From assembly GCA_934725685.1 (NCBI GenBank), contig CAKVBX010000015.1:1-32788 (forward strand): DNA of 32,788 nt. Reading direction: 5' to 3'. The first letter of the stretch is position 1; every line of letters starts with the position of its first letter. Shown here piece after piece: positions 21,787-30,219 of the stretch. The position numbers and the translations under genes are program-made. The notes under the pieces were generated by a model. The model searched no databases, was not told the origin of the DNA, and saw only the letters and a list, made by a program, of their open reading frames with translations. The DNA is from an uncultured Bacilli bacterium. Its GTDB lineage: Bacteria > Bacillota_I > Bacilli_A > RFN20 > CAG-288.

Positions 21787-24084
21787 ATGAAAAAGAGAAA
21801 ATTAGCTGTTGCGTTGTTGTCGCTTGTGATGCTTGCTGGATGTGACGGTCAGACTTCGGACATAGGAAGCGATACTTCTGCTCCGAATACGGAGAAGGCT
21901 ACCGAAACGGCAAAGCCGACTGAGAAACCTACGGAAAAACCTACCGATAAGCCGACTGAGAAGCCTACGGAAAAAGATACGAGTGCCGAAGCGGCAAGAG
22001 AAGAGGCTTTGGCTTATCTCAACACCATCGATACCACTCTCTATCGTGAGGAAGAAAAGAAAGAACTGGACGAGATGATCGCCACCCTCAAGGAAGCCAT
22101 CAATTCGGAAGACGCCACCGAAGAAAGCATCAAGAGTGCCATCGAATCGTTCAAGACCTATCTTGAAACGCTTAAGACCAAGGCTGATTATGAGAGAGAG
22201 GAAGAAGAGAAGAAAAATCAGGAACTTAAGGAAGCGAGAGATGCAAAGCTTGCTGAAGCGAAGATTGCTGAAGTCAATCGTTTCCGCAGCGAAGAGAGAA
22301 CAACTGCTCTTGCTTTACAGAAAGAGCAGATTGATGCCATTAATGCCCTTCAGACGAAGGAGGAAATCGAGGCCTATTCCCTCGAAGCCTATAAGAATCA
22401 GATTGCCGAATTGAAGACCAATGCCGAATATACCATGGATGAGATGGTCGAATATCATGGCTATCCTTCCAAGTGGAGTCTGGTCAATGAGCATGCGTTC
22501 ACCTGGACCAGAGAAGGCGACCATGTGAAAACGGAAGCGGTCGGTTATCTTTTCGATGCGGCCAACACCTATGATGATGTCACCTTCACGATGACCGTCG
22601 ATGCTCCTGTGGATACAACCAATGTCGCAGTCCTTTTGGGAAAGAACAGTGAAGTCAACGATGGTTTCACCGGCTATTTGATGAACATCCATGTCGAATC
22701 CGACAAAAACTATCAGTATGTACAGGTTTACAATGTCGTCAATGGTTTTGCTTCTTATGGAAATAATCAGGTTTGCGCGTATATTGATGGATGGACCTAT
22801 GAGCAGACCGGAAACAAGGTTCTGGGAACGACATTCCGCTTTGAAAAGAAGGGTTCCACCATCGGTATTTATGATGAAAAGGAATACCAGAAGAATCCGG
22901 ATGCCGCAACGAGAATCAATGTCGACCTTTTGAAGAATGGCTATGCCCTCGAGAATGATCTCCATTTTGGCATCTTCAACTGGGATGGAAGACTTGCCAA
23001 TGTTAGAATCGATGACATCATCACGGATGATGAAAATGTCGTTGACAGTGTTGAGACCGCAAAATTCTATTCCGAGCTTTATCTTGCCACCGTCGATCTC
23101 AACAAGTATCGTGAAACGGAGAAGGCTGCGATTCTGACAAAGAAGAATGAATTGATTGCTCTCTATACGGCAGAGGGAACTTCCTATAAGAAGATCATCG
23201 ATAAGATGAACGAGATGAAGGAATTCGTCAAGACCCAGAAGACCGATGCCGATTATCAGGCGGAAGAAGATGCCAAGAACCTTTCCAAGGTCAAGGAAAA
23301 TAAGATTGCTTCGATGTTTGTCTATGAAGCAGGCGCTTATTCTGCCGAGACTGCACCGAAGGTCCTTGCCATCTACAACGAGGCAAAGGATGCCGTCAAT
23401 GCTTTGACCACCATCGATGCCGTCAACGGCTTTGATTTCACTCCTTATCAGACCCGTATCGATGCCCTCGGCGACAATGTCACCGAATTCTTAAAGGAAC
23501 TGAAGGATGATCCAACCAAGTCCTCATGGGATCTTGTCGTTGAACATGCCAATCAGTGGCAGTATTCCGGAAAGACACTGACGGTCAACAGCGTTGCCTG
23601 GCAGGCCGGTAAGACGGACTATGCCGACTTCGATCTTGTTGTCAATATGAATTCCGTCAATAGCATCAGCAATAGTAACGGTGACTATGCCTCTGTTCTT
23701 GTTCGTGCCAATCAATCCAATGAATCGGTCAATGGTTATGCCATCAACTTCTGCAATAAGGAAGGGGAACAGTACGTTCAGATTTGGTATCTCCATCCCA
23801 GCTTTGGCTATTCCTTCAATATGGATTATCTCGGCGGATGGGTTTATCCTGGAAAAATCAATGATGCAACTTTCCGTGTTTCCTTCATTGGAACCAACTG
23901 CTACATCTATGATGAAGCGGAATATGCAAAGTCCGGAACGGATGCCTTTAACATCACTGTCGATCTTTCTGCCGGAGGCAGAGAAGTCTATCAATCCGGT
24001 AAAATGGGTGCTGCCTGCTGGGCTGGTTCTCCGGATGCTGTCAAGGCTGCCGATCTCAATTTCAAGAAGATTGTCCGTCGCTGA
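21787..24084 (+). CDS. Large surface lipoprotein with duplicated helical and beta modules
   Basis: This 765-residue protein starts MKKRKLAVALLSLVMLAGCDG (lipobox LAGC). A proline-rich linker of TEKP repeats follows (residues 43-62). Two copies of a module follow: a charged, helical segment rich in Glu/Lys (about 65-210 and 425-575), then a beta-rich domain (about 215-420 and 580-765). The beta domains share SLVNEHAFTWTREG / DLVVEHANQWQYSG, YLMNIH / YAINFC, YVQVYNV / YVQIWYL and GIYDEKEYQ / YIYDEAEYA. The helical parts resemble FIVAR-type spacers. It probably displays a carbohydrate-binding domain outside the cell together with the SGNH lipoprotein, with which it shares a likely transcript. 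The ligand is unknown. Confidence 0.75.
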   Translation: MKKRKLAVALLSLVMLAGCDGQTSDIGSDTSAPNTEKATETAKPTEKPTEKPTDKPTEKPTEKDTSAEAAREEALAYLNTIDTTLYREEEKKELDEMIATLKEAINSEDATEESIKSAIESFKTYLETLKTKADYEREEEEKKNQELKEARDAKLAEAKIAEVNRFRSEERTTALALQKEQIDAINALQTKEEIEAYSLEAYKNQIAELKTNAEYTMDEMVEYHGYPSKWSLVNEHAFTWTREGDHVKTEAVGYLFDAANTYDDVTFTMTVDAPVDTTNVAVLLGKNSEVNDGFTGYLMNIHVESDKNYQYVQVYNVVNGFASYGNNQVCAYIDGWTYEQTGNKVLGTTFRFEKKGSTIGIYDEKEYQKNPDAATRINVDLLKNGYALENDLHFGIFNWDGRLANVRIDDIITDDENVVDSVETAKFYSELYLATVDLNKYRETEKAAILTKKNELIALYTAEGTSYKKIIDKMNEMKEFVKTQKTDADYQAEEDAKNLSKVKENKIASMFVYEAGAYSAETAPKVLAIYNEAKDAVNALTTIDAVNGFDFTPYQTRIDALGDNVTEFLKELKDDPTKSSWDLVVEHANQWQYSGKTLTVNSVAWQAGKTDYADFDLVVNMNSVNSISNSNGDYASVLVRANQSNESVNGYAINFCNKEGEQYVQIWYLHPSFGYSFNMDYLGGWVYPGKINDATFRVSFIGTNCYIYDEAEYAKSGTDAFNITVDLSAGGREVYQSGKMGAACWAGSPDAVKAADLNFKKIVRR
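21913..21972 (+). repeat. Five 12-bp coding repeats (KPTE linker)
   Basis: Five consecutive 12-nt units encode KPTE or KPTD (AAGCCGACTGAG and near variants). They form the linker between lipid anchor and folded part. Such repeats can change copy number by slippage. The codons differ between units, so the array is not freshly expanded. Confidence 0.85.
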
Positions 24085-24113
24085 TTTCTAAGCAGATAAC
24101 TATCTCCTTTTGG

Positions 24114-24140
24114 CCTCCCCGGTTTTCCGGGGAGGTTTTT
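24114..24140 (+). terminator. Intrinsic terminator of the lipoprotein operon
   Basis: CCTCCCCGG (24114-24122) and CCGGGGAGG (24127-24135) pair perfectly over a TTTT loop, followed by five T. Confidence 0.92.
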
Positions 24141-24215
24141 ATCTACAGTTTCCGATATTTTCCCATGAACTATATATATATTTATATATATTTTTTTGTG
24201 TTTGGGCCGAAACAA

Positions 24216-24266
24216 TGGTATATTTTAGTAGGCTTAATTTTTTCCGCCTTCTTTTTTTGTAGGCGG
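24216..24266 (+). promoter_or_regulatory. secA promoter and leader hairpin
   Basis: An extended -10, TGG-TATATT (24216-24224), lies upstream of secA. In the leader CCGCCT (24244-24249) pairs with AGGCGG (24261-24266) around a T-rich loop. The hairpin lacks a following T-tract, so it is not a terminator; it may stabilise the mRNA or bind a regulator. An alternating A/T tract at 24171-24190 lies before the promoter. Confidence 0.45.
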
Positions 24267-24312
24267 TAAATAACCTGTGTGCGCCATATCCAAATCAAAG
24301 GAGACTACATTT

Positions 24313-26835
24313 ATGGGATTTCTCGATAAACTGTTCCGTATCGACGCAAGAGCTTTCCAGAAGATTCAGAAGAAAGCGAAACGTGTTTTCGAATATGAGG
24401 ACAAATTCAGACTTTTGACCGATGAGGAGCTCAAGGCGATGACTCCCTATCTCAAGAAGAAGCTCGCTGACGGACAGACTGTCGACGACATCCTTCCTGA
24501 GGCATTTGCCACCGCCAGAGAAGCGGGCCGCCGTGTTCTCGGACAGTTCCCGTATCCTGTTCAGGTCTTCGGTTCCACCGTTCTCAACGAAGGCGATGTC
24601 GCCGAGATGAGAACTGGTGAAGGTAAGACACTCACCGCCACCATGGCCGTCTATCTCAACGCTCTCGAAGGCAAGGGAACGCATGTCGTCACCGTCAACG
24701 AATATCTCGCCAGCCGTGACGCAGACTGGATGGGTAATATCTATCGTTTCTTAGGTTTGACCGTCGGTGTCAACCTCAGAGAGAAGGACACCCAGCAGAA
24801 GCAGGAAGCCTATCGCTGCGATATCACTTATACCACTAACTCCGAGGTCGGTTTTGATTACCTTAGAGATAATATGGCAAAGACCGTTCAGAATCGTGTT
24901 CTCCGCGGTCTTCACTTTGCCATCGTCGATGAAGCAGACTCCATTCTCATCGATGAATCCCGTACGCCGCTCATCATCTCCGGCGGAAGCGGAATCACCG
25001 CTTCTTCCTATCTCACCGCTGACCGTGTCGTCAAGATGATGAGAAAGGACAGAGATTACACCATCGATGTTGAGAAGAAGGTTGCCACGATGACTGACCG
25101 CGGTGTTGAACTCGTTCAGAGAATGTTCTCCATCGACAATCTTTTCGATGCCCAGTGGGCCGATCTTACCCACCGCATCCAGCAGGCTCTCAAAGCCAAC
25201 TATATCATGAAGCGCGATGTCGAATACATGGTAGCCGATGACGAAATCATGCTCATCGATGGCTTTACCGGCCGTGTCATGAAGGGAAGAGAATATTCCG
25301 ATGGCCTCCAGCAGGCTCTGCAGGCGAAGGAACATGTTTCCATCAAGCCGGAAACAGTCACCCTTGCCACCATCACCTATCAAAACTTCTTCCGTCTCTA
25401 TGACAAGCTCTCCGGCATGACTGGTACGGCCAAGACCGAAGAGGAAGAGTTCCGTAAGGTCTATAACATGCGTGTTGTCACGATTCCGACCAACCGTCCA
25501 ATCCAGCGTTTCGATGACAATGATGCCATCTTCGGAAACGAGGAAGCCAAGTACAACGCCTTGGTTGCCGATGTCAAGGACAGACATGAACACGGACAGC
25601 CGGTTCTTATCGGCACTCCTTCTGTCGAGAAGTCCGAAATCGTCGATCAGAAACTGACGGCCTTAGGAATTCCGCATGAGGTTCTCAATGCGAAGAACCA
25701 TGCAAGAGAAGCTTCCATCATTGCCGATGCCGGTCAGAAGGGGGCCGTCACCATCGCCACCAACATGGCAGGCCGTGGTACCGATATCAAACTCGGCGAA
25801 GGCGTGAAGCATATCGCCAAGGACGAAGCCGAAGAAAAGGCCATGCATTATGATGGTCTTGCGGTTCTTGCGACAGAAAGAAATGAATCCAGACGTATCG
25901 ATAATCAGCTTAAAGGCCGTTCCGGCCGTCAGGGCGATCCGGGTTATTCTAAGTTCTATGTTTCTTTACAGGATGAGCTTTTCATCCGTTTCGCTCCGCA
26001 GTCTACCAAGAACCTTTACGAGAAATTAGGCGATGAAGCCTTTGAATCCAAAATGATGATGAAGGCCATCACCTCCGCCCAGAAGAGAGTCGAAGGTCAG
26101 AACTTCGATACTCGTAAGCAGTTGCTCAACTACGATGATGTCCTTTCCCGCCAGAGAAAAATCATGTACGAAAGAAGAGACCATATCCTTTACAGCAAGA
26201 CCATTTCCGAAACCATTCCGGATTACTTCATGCTTTGTGCCAAGGATATCTGCAACCAATCTTTCTATATGAAGGACCAGGAAAAGGTCATCGACGGAAA
26301 GAAGCTGCAGGAAGTTACCGACAAGATGCTTTCCCTCGAGCCCGGAGAAGTCGACCTCTCCTCCCTTGATGGCGTCTCTTATGACGACTGCAAGGAACTG
26401 CTCGGTGCCAAGCTGCAGAGACTCTATAAGGACCATGGCTCCGAATGGACCCAGGAGATGAGAGACTTCGCCGAAAAGACGGTCTCCCTCGACTGCATCG
26501 ACCGCCGCTGGACAAAACACATCGACCAGATGTCCAAGCTCCGCGATGCCATCTGGCTCCGTTCCTATGCTCAGACCGATCCGCTTCAGGCCTACACCAA
26601 CGAAGGCTTCGAGATGTTCGACCGCATGAATGCCTCCATCGCCTCCGATGTCTGCCGTACTCTGCTCCATGTCGCGTTCCGCAAACAGGAAAAGCCGAAG
26701 ACTCCGGTCGAACATGTCGACACTCAGTCCAAACCTGCTGAAGCTCCTGTCAAGTTCAATCCGGATACGGATGTCAACATCAAGCCGGATGACGACGGCA
26801 TCGACAGAAGTAACCCGACCGCAAAGATCAACTGA
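24313..26835 (+). CDS. secA: Preprotein translocase ATPase SecA
   Basis: The ATG at 24313 follows AAGGAG (24299-24304) and gives 840 residues. SecA is the motor that drives proteins through SecYEG. Visible motifs are Walker A RTGEGKT (about 100-106), the DEAD-type VDEADSILIDESRTPLIISG, the GMTGTAKTE segment, TNMAGRGTDIKLGEGV, GRSGRQGDPG and the scaffold/two-helix finger region around RRWTKHIDQMSKLRDAI. After ASDVCRTLLHVAF the C-terminus is a short acidic linker ending DRSNPTAKIN, with no CxCxSG zinc motif for SecB or ribosome binding. Many Gram-positive and Mollicutes-related SecA proteins lack it too. Here SecA would export the many lipoproteins nearby. Confidence 0.97.
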   Translation: MGFLDKLFRIDARAFQKIQKKAKRVFEYEDKFRLLTDEELKAMTPYLKKKLADGQTVDDILPEAFATAREAGRRVLGQFPYPVQVFGSTVLNEGDVAEMRTGEGKTLTATMAVYLNALEGKGTHVVTVNEYLASRDADWMGNIYRFLGLTVGVNLREKDTQQKQEAYRCDITYTTNSEVGFDYLRDNMAKTVQNRVLRGLHFAIVDEADSILIDESRTPLIISGGSGITASSYLTADRVVKMMRKDRDYTIDVEKKVATMTDRGVELVQRMFSIDNLFDAQWADLTHRIQQALKANYIMKRDVEYMVADDEIMLIDGFTGRVMKGREYSDGLQQALQAKEHVSIKPETVTLATITYQNFFRLYDKLSGMTGTAKTEEEEFRKVYNMRVVTIPTNRPIQRFDDNDAIFGNEEAKYNALVADVKDRHEHGQPVLIGTPSVEKSEIVDQKLTALGIPHEVLNAKNHAREASIIADAGQKGAVTIATNMAGRGTDIKLGEGVKHIAKDEAEEKAMHYDGLAVLATERNESRRIDNQLKGRSGRQGDPGYSKFYVSLQDELFIRFAPQSTKNLYEKLGDEAFESKMMMKAITSAQKRVEGQNFDTRKQLLNYDDVLSRQRKIMYERRDHILYSKTISETIPDYFMLCAKDICNQSFYMKDQEKVIDGKKLQEVTDKMLSLEPGEVDLSSLDGVSYDDCKELLGAKLQRLYKDHGSEWTQEMRDFAEKTVSLDCIDRRWTKHIDQMSKLRDAIWLRSYAQTDPLQAYTNEGFEMFDRMNASIASDVCRTLLHVAFRKQEKPKTPVEHVDTQSKPAEAPVKFNPDTDVNIKPDDDGIDRSNPTAKIN

Positions 26836-26897
26836 TCTTACGAAATCCGTTTTCATATCACTACCCAATCATAATTGATAGAAAGGAGGGCCTTACA

Positions 26898-28020
26898 ATG
26901 AAAGAACTATTCGAACTCAACAATCTCTATGAATCCATCTCTTCTCAGCTGCTTGATTTGCAAGGCTGTCTTTGACCTTCCTGAACTGGAAAAGAAAGAG
27001 GCTGAACTCTCAGCGCTGACTGCCGATCCCAGTTTCTGGAAAGACCAGGGACAGGCCAAAGTAATCAACCGCCAATTAGCCGATATCAACTATAAGCTCA
27101 ACAGCATTAAGGATTTCCGGACGAAACTCGATTCCATCAAGGAATCGCTCGATTTCCTGAAACTGGAAATGGATCAGGACATCTTTGATGATGCCGATAA
27201 CTGTCTGACAGCTCTGAACAAGAGCTTTACATCCTTCCAGAAGGAAATCTTCTATGCCGGAAAATATGATACCTGTGATGCCATTCTGGAATTCCATCCC
27301 GGTGCCGGCGGAACCGAAGCCCATGACTGGGCCGGCATGTTGCTCCGTATGTATGAACGTTACGCGGAAAGCAACGGCTTCAAATTCAAGCTCGTCGATA
27401 TTCTCGAAGGGGAAGAGGCCGGCATCTCATCTGCAACTCTCGAAATTAGTGGAAAGATGGCTTACGGAAACCTTCGGGGAGAAAGCGGTGTTCACCGCCT
27501 TGTCCGTATCTCCCCGTTTGATTCCGGAGGAAGCAGACATACTTCCTTTGCCTCCGTTTCGGTCATGCCGATTATCAAGGATGATATCAATGTCCAGATT
27601 AATCCTTCTGACCTAAGAATCGATACCTATCATTCTTCCGGTGCCGGCGGACAGAATGTCAACAAGACGGAATCCGCCGTCCGTATCACGCACCTTCCGA
27701 CCGGTATTGTCGTCTCCTGCCAGATTGAGCGTGACCAGCTCGCTAATAAGGAATTCTGTATGGAGATGCTCAAGTCTAAGCTCTTCCAGCTCGAAGAGAA
27801 GAAGAGACAGGAAGAGATGGATAAGATCTCTGGTGTGAAGAAGGATATCTCCTTTTCCTCTCAGATCCGTTCCTATGTTTTCTGTCCTTACACTTTGGTC
27901 AAGGATCACAGAAGTGAATATTCCGAAGGCAATGTTCAGTCCGTCATGGACGGCAATATCAACGGATTCATCGATGCCTATCTCCGTTGGGATTTCCGAA
28001 GAACCCACCAGGTCAAGTAA
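26898..28020 (+). CDS. prfB: Peptide chain release factor 2, with programmed +1 frameshift
   Basis: RF2 reads UGA and UAA. Translation starts at ATG 26898 after GAAAGGAGGG, runs 25 codons to an in-frame TGA (26973-26975) in the sequence CTTTGAC, then shifts +1 and continues in the second frame to 28020, for a total of 373 residues. The joined sequence LDLQGCL-DLPELEKK matches the LRGYLDYD region of other RF2 proteins. The tripeptide SPF (anticodon-like, in RISPFDSGG) and the GGQ catalytic motif (SSGAGGQNVNK) are present. A normal frame call would miss the first 25 codons and begin wrongly inside the gene. High RF2 would stop at the TGA, so the shift is autoregulatory. Confidence 0.96.
26962..26976 (+). 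promoter_or_regulatory. RF2 recoding site with weak internal Shine-Dalgarno
   Basis: The sequence AAGGCTGTCTTTGAC carries the slippery CTT, the TGA stop and a following C, as in known prfB genes. The usual AGGGGG element before CTT is replaced by a short AAGG, so only a weak anti-SD pairing remains. Confidence 0.85.
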
Positions 28021-28032
28021 AGGATCTCTTTC

Positions 28033-29154
28033 ATGCAGAAAGTGAAGAATTGGCTGAAGGGACAGCTTGAGATTCTGAAAAAGGAGTTCACGAATGAACC
28101 CCCGGTGAAAACCATCAAGAATCTTCTCTTTGTCTTTTTCGGCTCCGTCCTTGTCGCCTTCGGTGATGCCTTCTTCATCATTCCGATGAACATTATCTCC
28201 GGTGGCGTCGCTTCCATCTCCCTTCTCATCCATAAGATTCCGGGTCTTGACCGCCTGCCGGTCAACACGTATGTCTTAATCATCACTTGGGTCTTTTTCT
28301 TCCTTGGTCTCATCTTCCTGGGCCTCAAGTATTCGCTCCATACGCTTGTCTATACCATCTCCTACCCGCTTATTGTCATGCTGTTCACCTATCTCATCCA
28401 GAACGTTGTCGTCGACGGAAACTATATCCTGGATATCGCCAAGATTTCCAAAGACATCGAGATTGCGAACGGCATCATCATTCCGGTCGCCGAAAACAAG
28501 GAGGCGATGTTGCTTCTCGCATACTTTGTTTCTGCGATTGTCGGGGGTCTCTTGACCGGCTCTGGCATGGGTTTCACCCTCGCCGGCGGCGGATCGAGCG
28601 GTGGAACAGACGTCATCAACCTTCTCGTGAACAAATACCTTCACATCAAGGTAGGAACCTCCTCTTTCATCGTCGATTCTATTCTGATTGTTCTCGGTTT
28701 CTTCACCAACGGATATAACCTCTTGCCTACCCTGGTCGGTCTCATTACCGCCTTGCTCTGCTCCATCATGATTGACAAGGTATTTTTAGGAAATAACCAG
28801 TACTATCTCGCGATGGTCATCTCTAAGAAGTGGGTGGAAATCAATGAGTTCATCAACGAACATCTCGGAAGAGGAACCACTCTGCTTAAGGCGCAGGGCG
28901 GTTATACGAAGAATGATACTGTGGTTCTCGAGGTCTGCTTTGACCGCGTGGATTACAATATCATCCGGGAAAGCATCAACGCTATCGACCCCAATGCCTT
29001 TGTCACCGTCATGCAGACAAAGGAAATTCTCGGCTATGGCTTCAGCCGTGCGACACCGAAGTCGGAACGTCAGGATATCGCCATGTCGGCCGATGAGGCA
29101 AGAAAGCTGGTATCCAAGGCCAGGACAAAGCGGAAGAATACTTTCAAAGAATGA
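28033..29154 (+). CDS. YitT-family membrane protein
   Basis: This 373-residue protein has the YitT domain order. Five to six membrane segments span about residues 35-265, with the family motif GGVASISLLIHKIPG and the glycine-rich FTLAGGGSSGGTDVINLLVNKY. A cytosolic DUF2179 domain follows (GRGTTLLKAQGGYTKNDTVVLEVCFDR, ending KEILGYGF). The start is 13 nt after prfB with an AAAGGA site, so the two are probably co-transcribed. The family is often annotated as membrane protein of unknown function; no transport substrate is established from sequence. Confidence 0.88.
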   Translation: MQKVKNWLKGQLEILKKEFTNEPPVKTIKNLLFVFFGSVLVAFGDAFFIIPMNIISGGVASISLLIHKIPGLDRLPVNTYVLIITWVFFFLGLIFLGLKYSLHTLVYTISYPLIVMLFTYLIQNVVVDGNYILDIAKISKDIEIANGIIIPVAENKEAMLLLAYFVSAIVGGLLTGSGMGFTLAGGGSSGGTDVINLLVNKYLHIKVGTSSFIVDSILIVLGFFTNGYNLLPTLVGLITALLCSIMIDKVFLGNNQYYLAMVISKKWVEINEFINEHLGRGTTLLKAQGGYTKNDTVVLEVCFDRVDYNIIRESINAIDPNAFVTVMQTKEILGYGFSRATPKSERQDIAMSADEARKLVSKARTKRKNTFKE

Positions 29155-29158
29155 ATGC

Positions 29159-29190
29159 GGTGAGGAGAAATCCTCACCTATTTTCTTTTT
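29159..29190 (+). terminator. Intrinsic terminator after the YitT gene
   Basis: GGTGAGGA (29159-29166) and TCCTCACC (29171-29178) pair perfectly over a GAAA tetraloop, followed by TATTTTCTTTTT. It ends the prfB-yitT transcript. Confidence 0.9.
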
Positions 29191-29195
29191 CGGTG

Positions 29196-29224
29196 TTGCT
29201 TTCCCATTCTTCCTTTGATACAAT
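29196..29224 (+). promoter_or_regulatory. Promoter of the preQ1 riboswitch and queT
   Basis: TTGCTT (29196-29201) and TACAAT (29219-29224) are 17 bp apart, with a predicted start at about 29231, 10 nt before the aptamer. Confidence 0.65.
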
Positions 29225-29240
29225 TCTCTTCGCCGAAAAA

Positions 29241-29336
29241 AGACAGTTCGCCGTTACCATCCTGTCTATAAACAAAACCAGGAACAAAGACAACATTATC
29301 TAATGCGCTCTTTTGTCTCTGGAAGGAGCGTTTTTT
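29241..29336 (+). ncRNA. preQ1-I riboswitch with antiterminator and terminator
   Basis: The aptamer spans 29241-29282. P1 is AGACAG (29241-29246) with CTGTCT (29262-29267), the loop reads TTCGCCGTTACCATC, and the A-rich tail ATAAACAAAACCAGG closes the H-type pseudoknot through CC/GG. It closely resembles the T. tengcongensis preQ1-I aptamer (loop UCGCAGUAAC, tail ACAAAACAAGG). Downstream, CGCTCTTTT (29306-29314) and GGAAGGAGCG form a terminator stem followed by six T (29331-29336). CCAGGAACAAA (29278-29288) can pair with TTTGTCTCTGG (29312-29322) at 10 of 11 positions, giving a competing antiterminator. Ligand should hold the tail, free the terminator and switch queT off. Confidence 0.85.
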
Positions 29337-29373
29337 AATCGCTCCTTCTCGGTAGAAATGGAGAAAACACAAC

Positions 29374-30003
29374 ATGGAAGAGAAGAACGAAGTTGTTTCG
29401 AAGGCTGAAGAAGAGACGAAGAAGTCGGGCGTGAAAGAATTTTTCCGTAATTACTTCAAGGCGATGAAGCTCGATACGAAAAGCATCGCCCGGAATGCGA
29501 TTGTGGCTGCACTCTATACGGCTTTGACCTATGCTTTCTTCTTCTGCTCCTATGGGCAGGTTCAGGTCCGTATTTCAGAATTCATGGTCCTTCTTGTCTT
29601 TTTCAATCCGAACTATATCTATGGTCTGACCATCGGATGTATCTTGAGTAATATCTATGCCCCTGCAATGTCCGCTTTTTGTACCCCTCTTGATATTGTC
29701 ATGGGAACTGCGGCGACAATCATCGCGCTGATTCTCATCTCCTTATCCAGACATCTTCTTATTGCGACCCTGTTCCCGGCTGTATCCAATGGTTTCCTGC
29801 TCGCCTGGGAATTCACGTTCATCGCCAATACAGAAGGAACCGGAAATGCTGTCCTTTTCTGGACAAACTTCGGATTTGTCGCCTTGGGCGAGATTATCGC
29901 TGTTTCAATTCTCGGATATGCCTTGTTCAGGATTCTGACAAAGAAATCGAAACGGTTCTTATCAATCATCGACGCAAAGCAGAATCTTGACTATAAGTGG
30001 TGA
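29374..30003 (+). CDS. queT: QueT-family transporter (ECF S component for queuosine precursor)
   Basis: This 209-residue protein has an N-terminal charged cytosolic stretch of about 45 residues, then five to six membrane segments: NAIVAALYTALTYAFF, QVRISEFMVLLVFFNPNYIYGLTIGCILSN and TPLDIVMGTAATIIALILI. These match the QueT (COG4708) family, which imports preQ1 or preQ0 as the substrate-binding component of an ECF transporter. The preQ1 riboswitch directly upstream supports this strongly. GGAG lies before the ATG at 29374. The ECF energising module is not in this window. Confidence 0.92.
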   Translation: MEEKNEVVSKAEEETKKSGVKEFFRNYFKAMKLDTKSIARNAIVAALYTALTYAFFFCSYGQVQVRISEFMVLLVFFNPNYIYGLTIGCILSNIYAPAMSAFCTPLDIVMGTAATIIALILISLSRHLLIATLFPAVSNGFLLAWEFTFIANTEGTGNAVLFWTNFGFVALGEIIAVSILGYALFRILTKKSKRFLSIIDAKQNLDYKW

Positions 30004-30037
30004 TGCGATTGTAGAAACTGACGTAAAAGCTTGTGCG

Positions 30038-30066
30038 AAATGAGGTGGCACTTTGCCACCTCATTT
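30038..30066. terminator. Intrinsic terminator of queT
   Basis: ATGAGGTGGCA (30040-30050) and TGCCACCTCAT (30054-30064) pair perfectly over a 3-nt loop; two more A-T pairs extend the stem. TTTTAT follows on the plus strand. Confidence 0.9.
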
Positions 30067-30166
30067 TATATGCTGGCTAACAACGACCAGAAAAGGTTCC
30101 TATCTTGCTGGTTACACCATTAATTGTACGTTTTAGGCTGAAATAAATCTATAAAGCTTTCATAAG

Positions 30167-30201
30167 AAAAGTCGTCGGTTCACTAAGAATCGGCGACTTT
30201 T
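30167..30201 (-). terminator. Terminator of the Ig-like surface protein gene
   Basis: AAAAGTCGTCGGTT (30167-30180) and AATCGGCGACTTTT (30188-30201) pair over 14 bp with two G-U pairs around a 7-nt loop. The minus strand continues TTTTCTT. Confidence 0.75.
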
Positions 30202-30219
30202 GAAATTGACAAAGCTAAC

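Noticed and set aside
21913..21972. The tandem 12-bp units as a CRISPR-like or minisatellite array
   Set aside because: They are in frame, without spacers, and encode a normal lipoprotein linker.
24171..24192. Alternating A/T tract upstream of secA, considered as a replication origin or repeat element
   Set aside because: There are no DnaA boxes or iterated direct repeats around it; it is most simply an A+T-rich region before a promoter.
24751..25593. A 280-codon open frame antisense to secA
   Set aside because: It lies within strongly conserved SecA coding sequence, has no ribosome-binding site, and reflects the codon bias of secA.
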